A program made the position numbers and the translations under genes. This document shows positions 55,487-64,000 of a stretch of 64,000 bases of DNA, in pieces. Origin of the DNA: Xenococcus sp. PCC 7305 (GTDB taxonomy: Bacteria > Cyanobacteriota > Cyanobacteriia > Cyanobacteriales > Xenococcaceae). The DNA is taken from the NCBI RefSeq assembly GCF_000332055.1, contig NZ_ALVZ01000231.1:49741-113740 (forward strand), written 5' to 3'. Numbering within the stretch: position 1 is the stretch's first letter; the number at the start of each line of letters is the position of its first letter. The notes beneath the pieces are model-generated. The model was not told where the DNA came from. It was given only the letters and a program-made list of their open reading frames with translations, and searched no databases.

Positions 55487-56137
55487 TTAACTAACAAATT
55501 GTCCAGCGCGGCAATCTTTTAACCATAATTGGACTGCTTGGCCGATAATTCCATTACTACTTTCTTGCGGTGGAGTTGGCAAATTGTCCTGAGAGGCAGA
55601 ACCAAATCTAGAAAACATAGTCACCATCCGCCAACCATCATTAGTGGGAGTTAAAAATAGCCAGTGGTAAGTTTGCCTTTCCAGTTTACGAATTGTTGGT
55701 GGTTGACTAGCTATTTTGTTTGTAATATTTCCAGTGTTTTCTTCAATATATTGTCTTTCTAAAACAGTAAAGAATATTTGTTTGGCAGATTCTGTAGATT
55801 CTGTGGAAGCTGGACTGTATTGAAATTGAGGTAGTTCCAAAGCTTTAAATTGTCCTTGTCCTGCAGCGACAATAAAGGTAGATATGCCTGCATTTTGACT
55901 AAGATTCTGAGTTCTTTGGATTATGCGATTGCTATAGTTAGGGAGGTCTTTAAGCAATAGATTTGTTAGTGATGCTACTTCTTGATTGCAGTAGTTATTT
56001 TCAGTATCTGTCTTGAGGATTTGCTCTGTTGATTCTTGGGCAATTAATAGTTTAGGTTCACTTGCTAATGATGATTCTATAGATGCATTAAGTCCAAATA
56101 GCGGAATGAACAATAAGTATTGCCATTTATTCAACAT
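55487..56137 (-). CDS. Exported protein of unknown function
   Basis: Start at 56137 (MLNKWQYLLFIPLFGLNA), which gives a signal peptide; the frame extends into the heptamer array to 56155 by TTG, but that stretch (MKIENT) is just repeat. The mature part has DLPNYSNRIIQRTQ, a central region, YHWLFLTPTNDGWRMVTMFSRFG, and a C-terminal NGIIGQAVQLWLKDCRAG. I recognise no family. Two cysteines could pair in the periplasm. Confidence 0.6.
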   Translation of the reverse strand: MLNKWQYLLFIPLFGLNASIESSLASEPKLLIAQESTEQILKTDTENNYCNQEVASLTNLLLKDLPNYSNRIIQRTQNLSQNAGISTFIVAAGQGQFKALELPQFQYSPASTESTESAKQIFFTVLERQYIEENTGNITNKIASQPPTIRKLERQTYHWLFLTPTNDGWRMVTMFSRFGSASQDNLPTPPQESSNGIIGQAVQLWLKDCRAGQFVS

Positions 56138-56141
56138 AGTA

Positions 56142-56162
56142 TTTTCAATTTTCAATTTTCAA
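56142..56162. repeat. Heptamer array TTTTCAA (3 units)
   Basis: Three perfect TTTTCAA units between the acyltransferase stop and the downstream gene. The TGA stop of the acyltransferase (56159-56161) is made by the array. The same heptamer is used at 59.05-59.13 kb. Confidence 0.75.
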
Positions 56163-56986
56163 TTTCCCGAACTCAAATCATCCAATTGTTTTTGCATTTG
56201 CTCCACAACCAAATCATAGCAAGCATCGACATAAGTGCGATCGCGTGCCGCCTTTTTGCCATACTGCTCAAAGGTAATTGGCGGACAAACGCGAGTTTTA
56301 ATTTGAACGGGTAAGGGAATATTGGGTAATGGCCCGACACTGATTCCCCAGGGCAAACCAAAATAGATCGGAAATACCTGCGGGTCAAGGTTTAATAACC
56401 AAGGCATACCCCATTGATGCAACTGCTTTGCGAAATCATAAAAATCATCGAGGACAAATAAAGTGTCATGGGCTCCAGTAGAAATTACAGGCACAATTTT
56501 AACTTTTTCTCGCAAGGCTAATTTGATAAAGCCTTTGCGTCCGGCGAAATTGATTTTGTGGCGTTGGGAATGGGGACGAAATACATCTTGGGCTCCTCCT
56601 GGATATACTAGGACGCTGGCATTTTTTTGAAAAGCTGCGATCGCCATTTTAGGATGGGCTGCGATCGCTCCTGTTGCTTCAGCAAGTTGGGCCATTCCCG
56701 TATTCATTTTCCAGACATGGGGATGCATCAGTCCATAGATCAGACGACGCGTCCCGAAACGCCGAAACCAATCGTACATGCACATCACCATATCTGGGGC
56801 AGCTAATCCCCCATTATGGGTCCCGACGAGTAATACTTTTTCTTCTGGAATATGATGCCAACCATCAGTCTGTACCCGAAAATAATAATCATAAAAAAAA
56901 CGCCACAAAGGCATTAAATTATGGATTGTTTCGGGATTTCTGACGTCTAATGACCAACCACTGCGATTAATTGCTCTATCTCCCAA
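56159..56986 (-). CDS. Lysophospholipid/diacylglycerol acyltransferase family protein
   Basis: 275 residues with the acyltransferase blocks: VLLVGTHNGGLAAPDMVMCM (the catalytic His of the HX-D region), VLVYPGGAQDVFRPH, GFIKLALREKVKIVPVIS, and PPITFEQYGKKAA. It is membrane-associated by family and transfers acyl groups to glycerol-type or sterol-type acceptors. The Uma2 and RND genes nearby give no clue to a specific substrate. The stop codon lies in a heptamer array. Confidence 0.8.
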   Translation of the reverse strand: MGDRAINRSGWSLDVRNPETIHNLMPLWRFFYDYYFRVQTDGWHHIPEEKVLLVGTHNGGLAAPDMVMCMYDWFRRFGTRRLIYGLMHPHVWKMNTGMAQLAEATGAIAAHPKMAIAAFQKNASVLVYPGGAQDVFRPHSQRHKINFAGRKGFIKLALREKVKIVPVISTGAHDTLFVLDDFYDFAKQLHQWGMPWLLNLDPQVFPIYFGLPWGISVGPLPNIPLPVQIKTRVCPPITFEQYGKKAARDRTYVDACYDLVVEQMQKQLDDLSSGN

Positions 56987-57230
56987 GACTTTCTGTTAAC
57001 TAATGTAAACATAGTCTAGCAATTAGCCTGGAGAATTGGAACTGTTAGGACCTCATTTCCTTATCTGTGTCAGATTTAGCAGGCAAATGTAAAAAAATTT
57101 ACTAAAATAAATATATTGTAATATTTTTTGATTTGTAAGTTCTCAGCGTATTTCTCAGGATTTACCCATCGAAGGCAAACAGAAGCTTCACTAAGTTTAT
57201 CATAACTATTGAAAATAATATACAAAAGCG

Positions 57231-58586
57231 ATGAAATCAATTGATACGCCTCCGCCACAATCATCTATATTGGACTCTAAATCAAAAAATTTACCCCCAG
57301 AAAAGCAGCAAAACCCTCACAAAAAAAGCAATAAATTTCCTGGATGGTTAATCGTAATTTTGCTTTTGGGTGGCGGTGCAACTCTTTGGAGATTCTCGAA
57401 TTCTCAGGTCTTGCCTCCAGTTCAAACTACTTCTCAAGGACCACCACCAAGAGCGGTAGAAGTTGTTGAGCTCAAATCCGGTACGGCAACTAGACAGGTA
57501 AAGTTATTAGGACAAGTAGAAGCGGGAGAAATCGCTACCTTAAGCTCGCAAGTTAATGGTAGAGTGGAGAGGGTTTTAGTCAAGGAAGGCGATCGCGTAA
57601 CGGCCGGAATGACCGTTGCTATTCTTGATGATGCTGATGCTAGTCTGGCTTTGGCCGAAGCTCAAGCTCGATTGGCTCAGGAAAAAGGTAACTTAGCTCG
57701 GCTTCAAGTCGGCACTCGCCCCGAAATCATTGCCCAAAGACAGGCAGAATTGAATACCGCAAGGGCCAGAGAATTAGAGGCGCAAGACAATTTAGAAAGA
57801 GTTGCCTCTCTAACTGTAGAAGGTGCCCTATCCCAAAGAGTTTTGGTCGAAGCTCGCACCCAAGCAGATGCGGCTACCAGTGAAAAATTAAGGATTACCG
57901 CTATCTTAGCCGAAGCCCAGGCCGGGCCAACTAAAGAAGAAATCGAAGCGCAACAGGGTTTAGTCGCAGCAGCTCAAGCAGTAGTCAGACAAGCTGAGTT
58001 GGCAAGGCAACGCAGTCAAGTTACCGCCGCATTTTCTGGGATTGTTCAATCGAGAAGCGTTAATACTGGTGATTATGTAGAAGAAAGCGACCCGATCCTA
58101 ACTATAGTTAGCGATCGCTCTTTGGATATCTTTTTAGAAGTTCCTGAAAGCTTAAGCGGACAGGTGGCGACTGGGATGAGAGTTCAGCTGAATGCCAGAG
58201 CCCTAGCAAATTGGCAACAAGAAACAACAATCACCGCTGTCATTCCCACTGCGGATAGAGCTTCTCGCCGACAGTTAGTCCGGGTTAGTTTGAATAATCC
58301 GCCCCCTGGGTTATTACCAGGGATGGCAATCCAGGCTAGTTTAGCTGTGCCAGTGGATCGGGCCAATACTTTTATCTTGCCCCGAGATGCCTTAACCAGA
58401 AGAGGAGAACAATGGCTGGTATTTACAGTGAATGGGAATCAGGCACAACAACTAGAAGTCGAAATGGTGGCGGATTTAGGACAAGAAATAATGATTGTCA
58501 ATCCTGAACTAGAAGCAGGACAAGCAGTTGTTGTTAGGGGTGGGGATGGACTGACTGATAATGCCACAGTCAAAGTAGTCAACTAA
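57231..58586 (+). CDS. RND efflux periplasmic adaptor (membrane fusion protein)
   Basis: An anchor segment (KFPGWLIVILLLGGGATLW), a first beta-barrel/lipoyl half (LLGQVEAGEIATLSSQVNGRV, LVKEGDRVTAGMTVAIL), a ~90-residue coiled-coil hairpin (ARLAQEKGNLARLQVGTRPE), a second lipoyl half (QSRSVNTGDYVEESDPILTI), and a beta-barrel domain. This is the HlyD/AcrA-type adaptor. It should link the RND pump two genes downstream to an outer-membrane channel that is not in this window. Confidence 0.92.
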   Translation: MKSIDTPPPQSSILDSKSKNLPPEKQQNPHKKSNKFPGWLIVILLLGGGATLWRFSNSQVLPPVQTTSQGPPPRAVEVVELKSGTATRQVKLLGQVEAGEIATLSSQVNGRVERVLVKEGDRVTAGMTVAILDDADASLALAEAQARLAQEKGNLARLQVGTRPEIIAQRQAELNTARARELEAQDNLERVASLTVEGALSQRVLVEARTQADAATSEKLRITAILAEAQAGPTKEEIEAQQGLVAAAQAVVRQAELARQRSQVTAAFSGIVQSRSVNTGDYVEESDPILTIVSDRSLDIFLEVPESLSGQVATGMRVQLNARALANWQQETTITAVIPTADRASRRQLVRVSLNNPPPGLLPGMAIQASLAVPVDRANTFILPRDALTRRGEQWLVFTVNGNQAQQLEVEMVADLGQEIMIVNPELEAGQAVVVRGGDGLTDNATVKVVN

Positions 58587-58625
58587 TAATTAATAGTTAA
58601 TTATTTGGAAGTAAATTAAAATAAA

Positions 58626-59036
58626 ATGAAATACATTCCTTTAGCCGCACGTATTTGTCTTTGTTCGATTTTTCTTAACTCAGGAATTAGCAAAATTTTC
58701 GGTTTTTCTGGCACCGCCGTGATGATGGCAAATAAAGGTTTACCCATTGCCGGAATTTTATTGCTTTTTACCATTGCCTTCCAATTACTTGGTGGTTTTT
58801 CTTTGCTTTTGGGCTACAAAGTTAAACTCGGCTCGATATTATTAATTTTATTTTTAATTCCAGCAACTCTAGTGTTTCACAATCCTCTTGCCGATCCTAG
58901 TCAACTCAATTCTTTTCTAAAGAACATTGGTCTGATTGGTGGATTATTAATGGTGATCTATGCCGGCGCAGGAGCCTTAAGTATCGATAGTTCTGCCAAA
59001 AAAGTTCAACCCCGACAAGAAGTAACGACCCACTAA
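58626..59036 (+). CDS. DoxX family membrane protein
   Basis: 136 residues with four membrane segments: YIPLAARICLCSIFLNSG at the start, IAGILLLFTIAFQLLGGFSLLL, LGSILLILFLIPATLVF, and IGLIGGLLMVIYAGAGALSI, which is the DoxX pattern. DoxX proteins are tied to redox or stress responses. It lies between the two RND genes, an unusual insertion, 39 bp after the adaptor. Confidence 0.85.
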   Translation: MKYIPLAARICLCSIFLNSGISKIFGFSGTAVMMANKGLPIAGILLLFTIAFQLLGGFSLLLGYKVKLGSILLILFLIPATLVFHNPLADPSQLNSFLKNIGLIGGLLMVIYAGAGALSIDSSAKKVQPRQEVTTH

Positions 59037-59052
59037 TCTATCAAATGCTTAA

Positions 59053-59127
59053 TTTTCAATTTTCAACTCGCGCGTTCCTTAGCGGATTAAAAATCCGCAG
59101 GGTCGCTCGTCAATTTTCAATTTTCAA
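59053..59127. repeat. TTTTCAA heptamer array interrupted by a hairpin element
   Basis: Two TTTTCAA units (59053-59066) and two more (59114-59127) flank a 47-bp segment (59067-59113) that contains a perfect 7-bp stem with an AAA loop (GCGGATT-AAA-AATCCGC, 59082-59098) and a GC-richer composition than the surroundings. The layout looks like an insertion into an older heptamer array. Confidence 0.7.
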
Positions 59128-59135
59128 TTAATAAG

Positions 59136-62100
59136 ATGAGTTTAATTAGAACTGCCGTTCGTTGGCGACATGGGACAGGGGTATTATTTTGTTTACTAGC
59201 TTTATTTGGTATTTTGGCTCTATTCCAATTACCATTAGAGCTGCAACCAGGAGGCGATCGCCCTGAAATCAGTATCACGACTCCCTATCCTGGTGCTAGT
59301 CCGACGGAGGTGGAAAATTTAGTTACTCGTCCCATTGAAGAAAGACTAGAAGAAGTTCCTGGGATCGAAGAAATCACTAGTACCAGTCGGGCAGGAATTA
59401 GCAATATCAATATTGAGTTTGATTGGGATAGTGATGTTGATCGCAGTTTAGTCGATGTCCTCAATAAATTACAGCAGGTCGAAGCCTTACCAAGAGAAGC
59501 TGCTGAATCCGATGTCGAAGTGGTCAGCGGCAGTAGCAGCCCTATGATGTGGGTCATCCTAACTCCTAAAGCAGGATTCACCGCCGATGATTATCACTAT
59601 CGAGATTTGGTCGATGATGTGGTGGTTCCTCGTTTCCGACAAGTCCAGGGGGTGGGCCAGTTTATGGTCTCTGGGGGCCGAGCCAGAGAAGTTGAAGTCG
59701 TGGTCGATCCCAAAGCTTTAGCCGATCGCAATTTGACCATTGGGGATGTGGTGAATACTCTGCGCAATAATAACCAAGATATTCGTGGTGGCCCTTTGGT
59801 TTTAGGGCGTCGAGAGTATCGAGTGAGAACGGTAAGTCGGATTGGTGATGTTAATCAATTAGAAGGTTTTGTCCTACGGCGAGATGAATCTGGTACGGTT
59901 TATTTGGGCGATGTCGCAGAAGCCCGCATGGGCCGGGCAATTCGCGATCGCGCGTTAATCAGAAATAATGAACCTGCGGTGGCAGTGGGGATTATCCGTC
60001 AAGTTGGGGGCAATGTCCCGGAGATTTCTGCGGGAATTCGCGAAGCTTTAGTTGATTTAGAAGCGAGGTTTGATCGCGAAGGAGAAGGTGTCACCTTTGA
60101 TATTCCCTATGATGAAAATGACTATATCAAAGAATCTATTTCCTTTGTGCAGAGCAATTTAATTATTGGGGCCGTGCTCGCTGCCCTAGTATTATGGCTG
60201 TTTCTGGGCTCACTGAGAACAGTTGGAGTGATTGCGATCGCAATCCCCACGACTTTGATTACGGTTTTTATTGTCTTCTATGTCTTGGGTCGCACCCTAA
60301 ATGTCATTAGCTTAGCGGGTTTAGCCTTTGCGGTCGGCATGGTAGTAGATAATGCGATCGTGGTGCTCGAAAATGTTTTTACCCATATGCAGCAGGGAAA
60401 AACTCCGATGAAAGCGGCGATCGATGGCACCCAAGAAGTAGGTGGTGCGATGCTGGCTTCTACTTTAACTACTATTGCCGTATTTGCGCCGATTATTTTG
60501 GTTACAGGGGAAGCAGGACAATTATTTTTTGATATTGGTTTAGCACTTTCGGCTTCGGTTTTATTTTCTCTGTTTGCAGCTTTAACTCTAATTCCTATGT
60601 TGGCAGGATTATTCCTCAAGCGCACAGAAGCAGAGCAAATGTTAGACGATGCAGCCCCCAGAACTGGTAATTGGCTGGAGAGGGCTGTTGGGCAAACTTC
60701 GACAGGTTTCCGCTTCATGCAGGGCAAATTAGAAAGTTTTCTGTTGAAAACGGTGCGTTGGTCGTTGGGAAAAGGCAAATTAAAACGTCGTTTACTCCTG
60801 CTGGCACTTCCTGTCGTTTTACTTGTTACCAGTTTTAAATTATTACCGCCTGCGGATTATTTACCAGAAGGCAATCGCAATATAATTCTTTGGTTAGCTG
60901 AACCGTTTCCTGGGACGAGCATTCCCGAAGCCGTCAAATTATCTCAAGCACCTAGGGATTTTATCAGTGAACAACCAGAAATTATGCGGACTATTTATAT
61001 CCATCGTGGTGGCTTGAGAGCTGTGGCGGGTTTTGTTGACCCCAAATTAGCTACAGGTAAAAATTTAGATGATATTGTAGGTCGTTTACGACAAGCGGGG
61101 GCAAATTTCCCTGGTTATCGTTTTCTTGTCCCTCGGCGTATTCCCATTTTCCGCAATCCTGGTAAAGAATTTGAGATTCAAGTTATCGGGGAAAACTTAG
61201 AAGAATTAAACCAAATAGAACAGCAAATTTCTCAGGAGCTGAGACAGTTATCGGGAATTCAAAATGTCCGGTCCAATTTTGTTACAGGAGCGCCTGAGTT
61301 ACAGATAGTTCCCAACCGCGAGCGTTTAGCAGAAGCGGGGTTATCAGAGGGCGAAATCGGTCAAGTGGTTCAGGCGGCTCTGGGTGGAGTGAGGGCTTCT
61401 GAGTTTGTCGATGGCAAAAGGGAAATTGATATTACTGTAGAGTTGCAAGATACCTTTGTGGAAACTCCCGAACAATTGCGCCAACTCGCGATTTATAACG
61501 GTAATGGTCAGAGGGTGCAATTATCTGATGTGGCACAAGTGCTAGAAACTACTGGCCCCGATACGATTAACCATGTCGACTTGGAAAGATCAATTACGAT
61601 TACTGCTAGTGTGTCCAGGCAAGCACCTTTAGGAGCTTTAATCGACCAAGCTGAGGAACAAATACTTGAGCCATTACGCCAAAACATACCTGCTGGTGTG
61701 CGAGTAGAATTGGCAGGCTCGGCAGATGTTTTAGCAGAAACTTTGTTTCAGTTGGGCTCTACTTTTTTGCTTTCTTTAGTCATTACCTATTTACTATTGG
61801 TTGCTTTATATCGTTCTCTGATTTACCCTTTGTTGATCATGGCAACTGTGCCCATGGGGATGACGGGTGCTTTATTAAGTTTGGTAATTGCTAATGCCAT
61901 TCCGGGAGTGGTGATTCCTCTAGATATAATTACAGGCTTGGGTTTTGTAATTTTGACGGGTATTGTCGTTAATAATGCGATTCTTTTGGTGGATCGGGCG
62001 CTACAACTCCAAGCCGAGGGCATGGAAGATGATGCGGCTCTTTATTATGCGGTCAGCGATCGCTTGCGGCCAATCTTCATGTCGGCAGGAACTAGTGTCT

Positions 62101-62312
62101 TGGGTATGTTGCCCCTAGCTATTCTGCCAGGGAAAGGCGCGGAACTTTATCAGGGTTTGGGAATTGCGCTCACAGGGGGTTTAGCTCTTTCGACGTTGCT
62201 AACTCCTACGGTAATTCCTGCTTTGATGGGATTATTAAAAGACTTTCAGCCGAGAAAAAGTCTTAAGGTACAAGAGCATGGGCCACAAAAATCAAAGGAA
62301 TTAATTAATTAA
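59136..62312 (+). CDS. RND efflux pump inner-membrane permease
   Basis: 1058 residues, normal length for AcrB-like pumps. It has the paired large periplasmic loops (TPYPGASPTEVENLVTRPIE, GISNINIEFDWDSD) and 12 membrane segments. The TM4 relay region AGLAFAVGMVVDNAIVVLEN keeps one of the two adjacent Asp residues, with an Asn beside it. It ends in the usual second-half repeat (GLGFVILTGIVVNNAILLVD). Drug or metabolite export is expected. It forms an operon with the adaptor, with DoxX in between. Confidence 0.93.
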   Translation: MSLIRTAVRWRHGTGVLFCLLALFGILALFQLPLELQPGGDRPEISITTPYPGASPTEVENLVTRPIEERLEEVPGIEEITSTSRAGISNINIEFDWDSDVDRSLVDVLNKLQQVEALPREAAESDVEVVSGSSSPMMWVILTPKAGFTADDYHYRDLVDDVVVPRFRQVQGVGQFMVSGGRAREVEVVVDPKALADRNLTIGDVVNTLRNNNQDIRGGPLVLGRREYRVRTVSRIGDVNQLEGFVLRRDESGTVYLGDVAEARMGRAIRDRALIRNNEPAVAVGIIRQVGGNVPEISAGIREALVDLEARFDREGEGVTFDIPYDENDYIKESISFVQSNLIIGAVLAALVLWLFLGSLRTVGVIAIAIPTTLITVFIVFYVLGRTLNVISLAGLAFAVGMVVDNAIVVLENVFTHMQQGKTPMKAAIDGTQEVGGAMLASTLTTIAVFAPIILVTGEAGQLFFDIGLALSASVLFSLFAALTLIPMLAGLFLKRTEAEQMLDDAAPRTGNWLERAVGQTSTGFRFMQGKLESFLLKTVRWSLGKGKLKRRLLLLALPVVLLVTSFKLLPPADYLPEGNRNIILWLAEPFPGTSIPEAVKLSQAPRDFISEQPEIMRTIYIHRGGLRAVAGFVDPKLATGKNLDDIVGRLRQAGANFPGYRFLVPRRIPIFRNPGKEFEIQVIGENLEELNQIEQQISQELRQLSGIQNVRSNFVTGAPELQIVPNRERLAEAGLSEGEIGQVVQAALGGVRASEFVDGKREIDITVELQDTFVETPEQLRQLAIYNGNGQRVQLSDVAQVLETTGPDTINHVDLERSITITASVSRQAPLGALIDQAEEQILEPLRQNIPAGVRVELAGSADVLAETLFQLGSTFLLSLVITYLLLVALYRSLIYPLLIMATVPMGMTGALLSLVIANAIPGVVIPLDIITGLGFVILTGIVVNNAILLVDRALQLQAEGMEDDAALYYAVSDRLRPIFMSAGTSVLGMLPLAILPGKGAELYQGLGIALTGGLALSTLLTPTVIPALMGLLKDFQPRKSLKVQEHGPQKSKELIN

Positions 62313-62432
62313 TTAACTAACAAAAAACTGACTGAACTGCTCTTGTGATTCCCGATAAAACATTTAACGGTGAGCTATAAATAGTAATGGCTTGTAGATT
62401 GTTGTCGAACAGCGATCTCTATTATTGCTCTC

Positions 62433-64000
62433 ATGAATTTAGAAACTCTCCTAGAAAAACTTGACATTGGTGAAAGCCAGGATTTTGAGTGTAAAAGGGC
62501 TGAAGACAACTTACCGAAAGACGCTTGGAAAACTATTTCAGCCTTCGCTAATACTGAAGGGGGTTATATCGTTCTTGGTGTTGCCGAGAAAAAAGGTAAA
62601 TTTCAAATTACTGGTATTCATAACCCTAAGAAACAACTCAAAGATTTTTGGGACAACCATAACAATACTGGAAAACTCAGCATTCCTATCTGTAATGAGT
62701 CTGATATAGCTGTCGAAAAAGTCGAAGATAAATCTCTCATCATTATCAAGGTTTCCAAAGCAACTCGTACTCAGCGTCCTGTTTATATCAATAACAATCC
62801 CATGACAGGGACTTATAAACGCAATTATGAAGGAGATTATCCTTGTACAGAGGACGAAATCCGTCAAATGTTTCGTGATGCGAGTAGCCAACCTCAAGAT
62901 TCTCAGATTTTAGAAAATTTCGATCTTAACGATATTGACTCAGAAACAATGAAAGCTTACCGTCAGAGGTTTAGTTCCAGAGAACCAGATCATCCTTGGT
63001 TAGCATTAGACGATAAGGAATTGCTTTCTCAGTTAGGAGGATGGAAACGTGATCGCTCTACAGGGAAAGAAGGGCTAACTGTAGCTGGGTTACTAATGTT
63101 TGGTTATGAAAGAGGTATTTTAGATGCTTTTTCTCACTATCATTTAGACTATCAGGAAAGACTATCTAATGACCCAGAAGAACGTTGGACATATAGAGTT
63201 ACGTTAGATGGTAAGTGGGAATCTAATCTATTTAATTTTTACTATCGCGTTTACGGAAGGTTAGTTACTGATCTAGATGTTCCCTTCAAACTAGATCGAG
63301 ATGCTGTCCGTAAAGAAGAAACCCATGTTCATCAAGCATTAAGAGAAGCCCTAGTTAACAGTATAATTCATGCTGATCACTTATCAACTCGACCTCTGAA
63401 GATTGTAAAGTTTCAAGATTTATTTATTTTTTCTAATCCAGGTCGTCTCAGAATTCCTCTTGAACGTCTTTATGATGGAGGTGAAAGCGATCCTCGCAAT
63501 CCAAATTTGCAAAAAATGTTTCAGATGCTGGGTTTAAGCGAAAAAGCTGGATCTGGATTTCCTAAAATTCTTCGAGCTTGGCGAGAACAACAATGGTTTA
63601 GACCTTTAGTATCTGAAAAGCTCGATCTAGATTCGATAATGGTTGTATTACCAATGGTTAGTTTAATTCCTGAAGAAATTGAACGGGAATTACGCACACT
63701 TGTCGGTGAGGACTATCACTACCTTTCTGAATTGGACAGAATCATTTTAGTTCTTGCTCATCGCTTTGGAGAAATAAGTAATAGCGATATTCAGTGTTAT
63801 AGTCAAAAACATCCCAAAGATATTGGTGACTGTCTTAAAAACTTGGCAGACAAAGGTTGGCTTGATAAATCTGGTCGTGGTCGTGGAACACATTACAGTT
63901 TGCCGACTTCAGAAAATAAAAACCTGCTTTCTTTACTTCAAAACACTTCAAATTCTCAACCAAGCTCCGATCATTTGGGGGAAAGCTCCGATCATTTGGG
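62433..64000 (+). CDS. AlbA_2/Schlafen-type ATP-binding protein, cut by the window end
   Basis: The frame from ATG 62433 is open to the window edge (>522 codons). Residues ~10-130 form the AlbA_2 (SLFN AAA_4) domain: ESQDFECKRAE, AWKTISAFANTEGGYIVLGV, and NNPMTGTYKRNYEGDYPC. A C-terminal HATPase-like region (HQALREALVNSIIHADH, FIFSNPGRL) and a winged helix (ILVLAHRFGEISNSDI) follow. It ends in a repeat SSDHLGE-SSDHLG. Members (COG2865) are putative DNA-binding regulators, some in defence islands. Confidence 0.85.
   Translation, partial: MNLETLLEKLDIGESQDFECKRAEDNLPKDAWKTISAFANTEGGYIVLGVAEKKGKFQITGIHNPKKQLKDFWDNHNNTGKLSIPICNESDIAVEKVEDKSLIIIKVSKATRTQRPVYINNNPMTGTYKRNYEGDYPCTEDEIRQMFRDASSQPQDSQILENFDLNDIDSETMKAYRQRFSSREPDHPWLALDDKELLSQLGGWKRDRSTGKEGLTVAGLLMFGYERGILDAFSHYHLDYQERLSNDPEERWTYRVTLDGKWESNLFNFYYRVYGRLVTDLDVPFKLDRDAVRKEETHVHQALREALVNSIIHADHLSTRPLKIVKFQDLFIFSNPGRLRIPLERLYDGGESDPRNPNLQKMFQMLGLSEKAGSGFPKILRAWREQQWFRPLVSEKLDLDSIMVVLPMVSLIPEEIERELRTLVGEDYHYLSELDRIILVLAHRFGEISNSDIQCYSQKHPKDIGDCLKNLADKGWLDKSGRGRGTHYSLPTSENKNLLSLLQNTSNSQPSSDHLGESSDHL
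63963..64000 (+). repeat. 21-bp coding repeat (SSDHLGE), continuing past the window
   Basis: AGCTCCGATCATTTGGGG-GAA repeats with a 21-bp period at 63963 and 63984, in frame with the protein. It encodes a seven-residue unit SSDHLGE between the winged helix and whatever lies beyond the window. The number of copies is unknown. Confidence 0.75.

Noticed and set aside
57076..57264. 62-codon minus-strand ORF in the divergent RND promoter region
   Set aside because: AT-rich, no family pattern, occupies the promoter region between the acyltransferase and adaptor genes.
1..64000. CRISPR array, tRNA, rRNA, prophage genes
   Set aside because: No spaced direct repeats of ~28-37 bp, no tRNA T-arm signatures in intergenic DNA, no rRNA-like conserved stretches, and no phage structural genes.

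Overview
The window is a chromosomal segment of a cyanobacterium. It is AT-rich and dotted with the HIP1 octamer GCGATCGC. It carries families that are largely or mainly cyanobacterial: DUF928, TPR-CHAT proteins beside filamentous-haemagglutinin adhesins, a CCB-type cofactor-assembly protein, the small Trp-rich TIGR02450 protein, and a cobalamin-dependent MetH with a CobD-like enzyme. No rRNA, tRNA, CRISPR array or intact insertion sequence was recognised. Gene content and short tandem heptanucleotide arrays fit a marine or benthic unicellular, colonial or filamentous lineage, but the species cannot be named from the sequence alone.

Layout. 0-12.6 kb is a cell-surface block: a small exported protein, a lipoprotein-like phospholipase D with an EF-hand, a minus-strand operon of adhesin (FHA), exported TPR-CHAT protease and DUF928 protein, and an RTX/cadherin-like secreted protein. 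13-16.7 kb holds hisC, an orphan sensor kinase, an orphan ABC-2 type ATPase and a Trp-rich protein. 16.7-25 kb holds polysaccharide export (Wza-like) and a Wzc-like tyrosine autokinase, a CCB protein and metH. 25-26.2 kb is a decayed zone with remnants of a PIN-like gene, an unidentified gene and a transposase. 26.2-29.5 kb is a ureide/carbamoyl-amino-acid cluster with a GntR regulator. Identical 13-bp palindromes lie in front of the regulator and of the M20 amidohydrolase. 29.6-32.7 kb carries a GAF-SpoIIE phosphatase and trpB.

32.8-37.7 kb has a Spy-like exported protein, an AraC regulator, a four-gene sugar/surface-modification cassette, and then the decayed C-terminal half of a second AraC gene. 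37.7-51.2 kb contains three MscS-family channels and an apparent scavenging operon (amidohydrolase, DUF3299, two small exported proteins, an M19-dipeptidase homologue lacking several metal ligands, an OprB porin), followed by DUF502, META-domain and TerB-DUF697 proteins. 51.5-56.9 kb carries HU, CobD, a di-iron ferritin-like protein paired with a flavoprotein lacking the redox disulfide, and an acyltransferase. 57.2-62.3 kb is an RND efflux system with a DoxX gene inside. The window ends in a truncated AlbA_2/Schlafen-type ATP-binding protein running into a 7-residue repeat.

Across the window, at least seven gene borders carry heptanucleotide tandem arrays. Four of these have a very short hairpin, usually with a three-base loop, beside or inside the array. 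This is the most coherent non-coding signal in the window. The main protein-level candidates for new biology are the FHA-CHAT-DUF928 operon, the ferritin-like/flavoprotein pair, the degenerate M19 enzyme in the porin operon, and the cassette bounded by AraC sequences.
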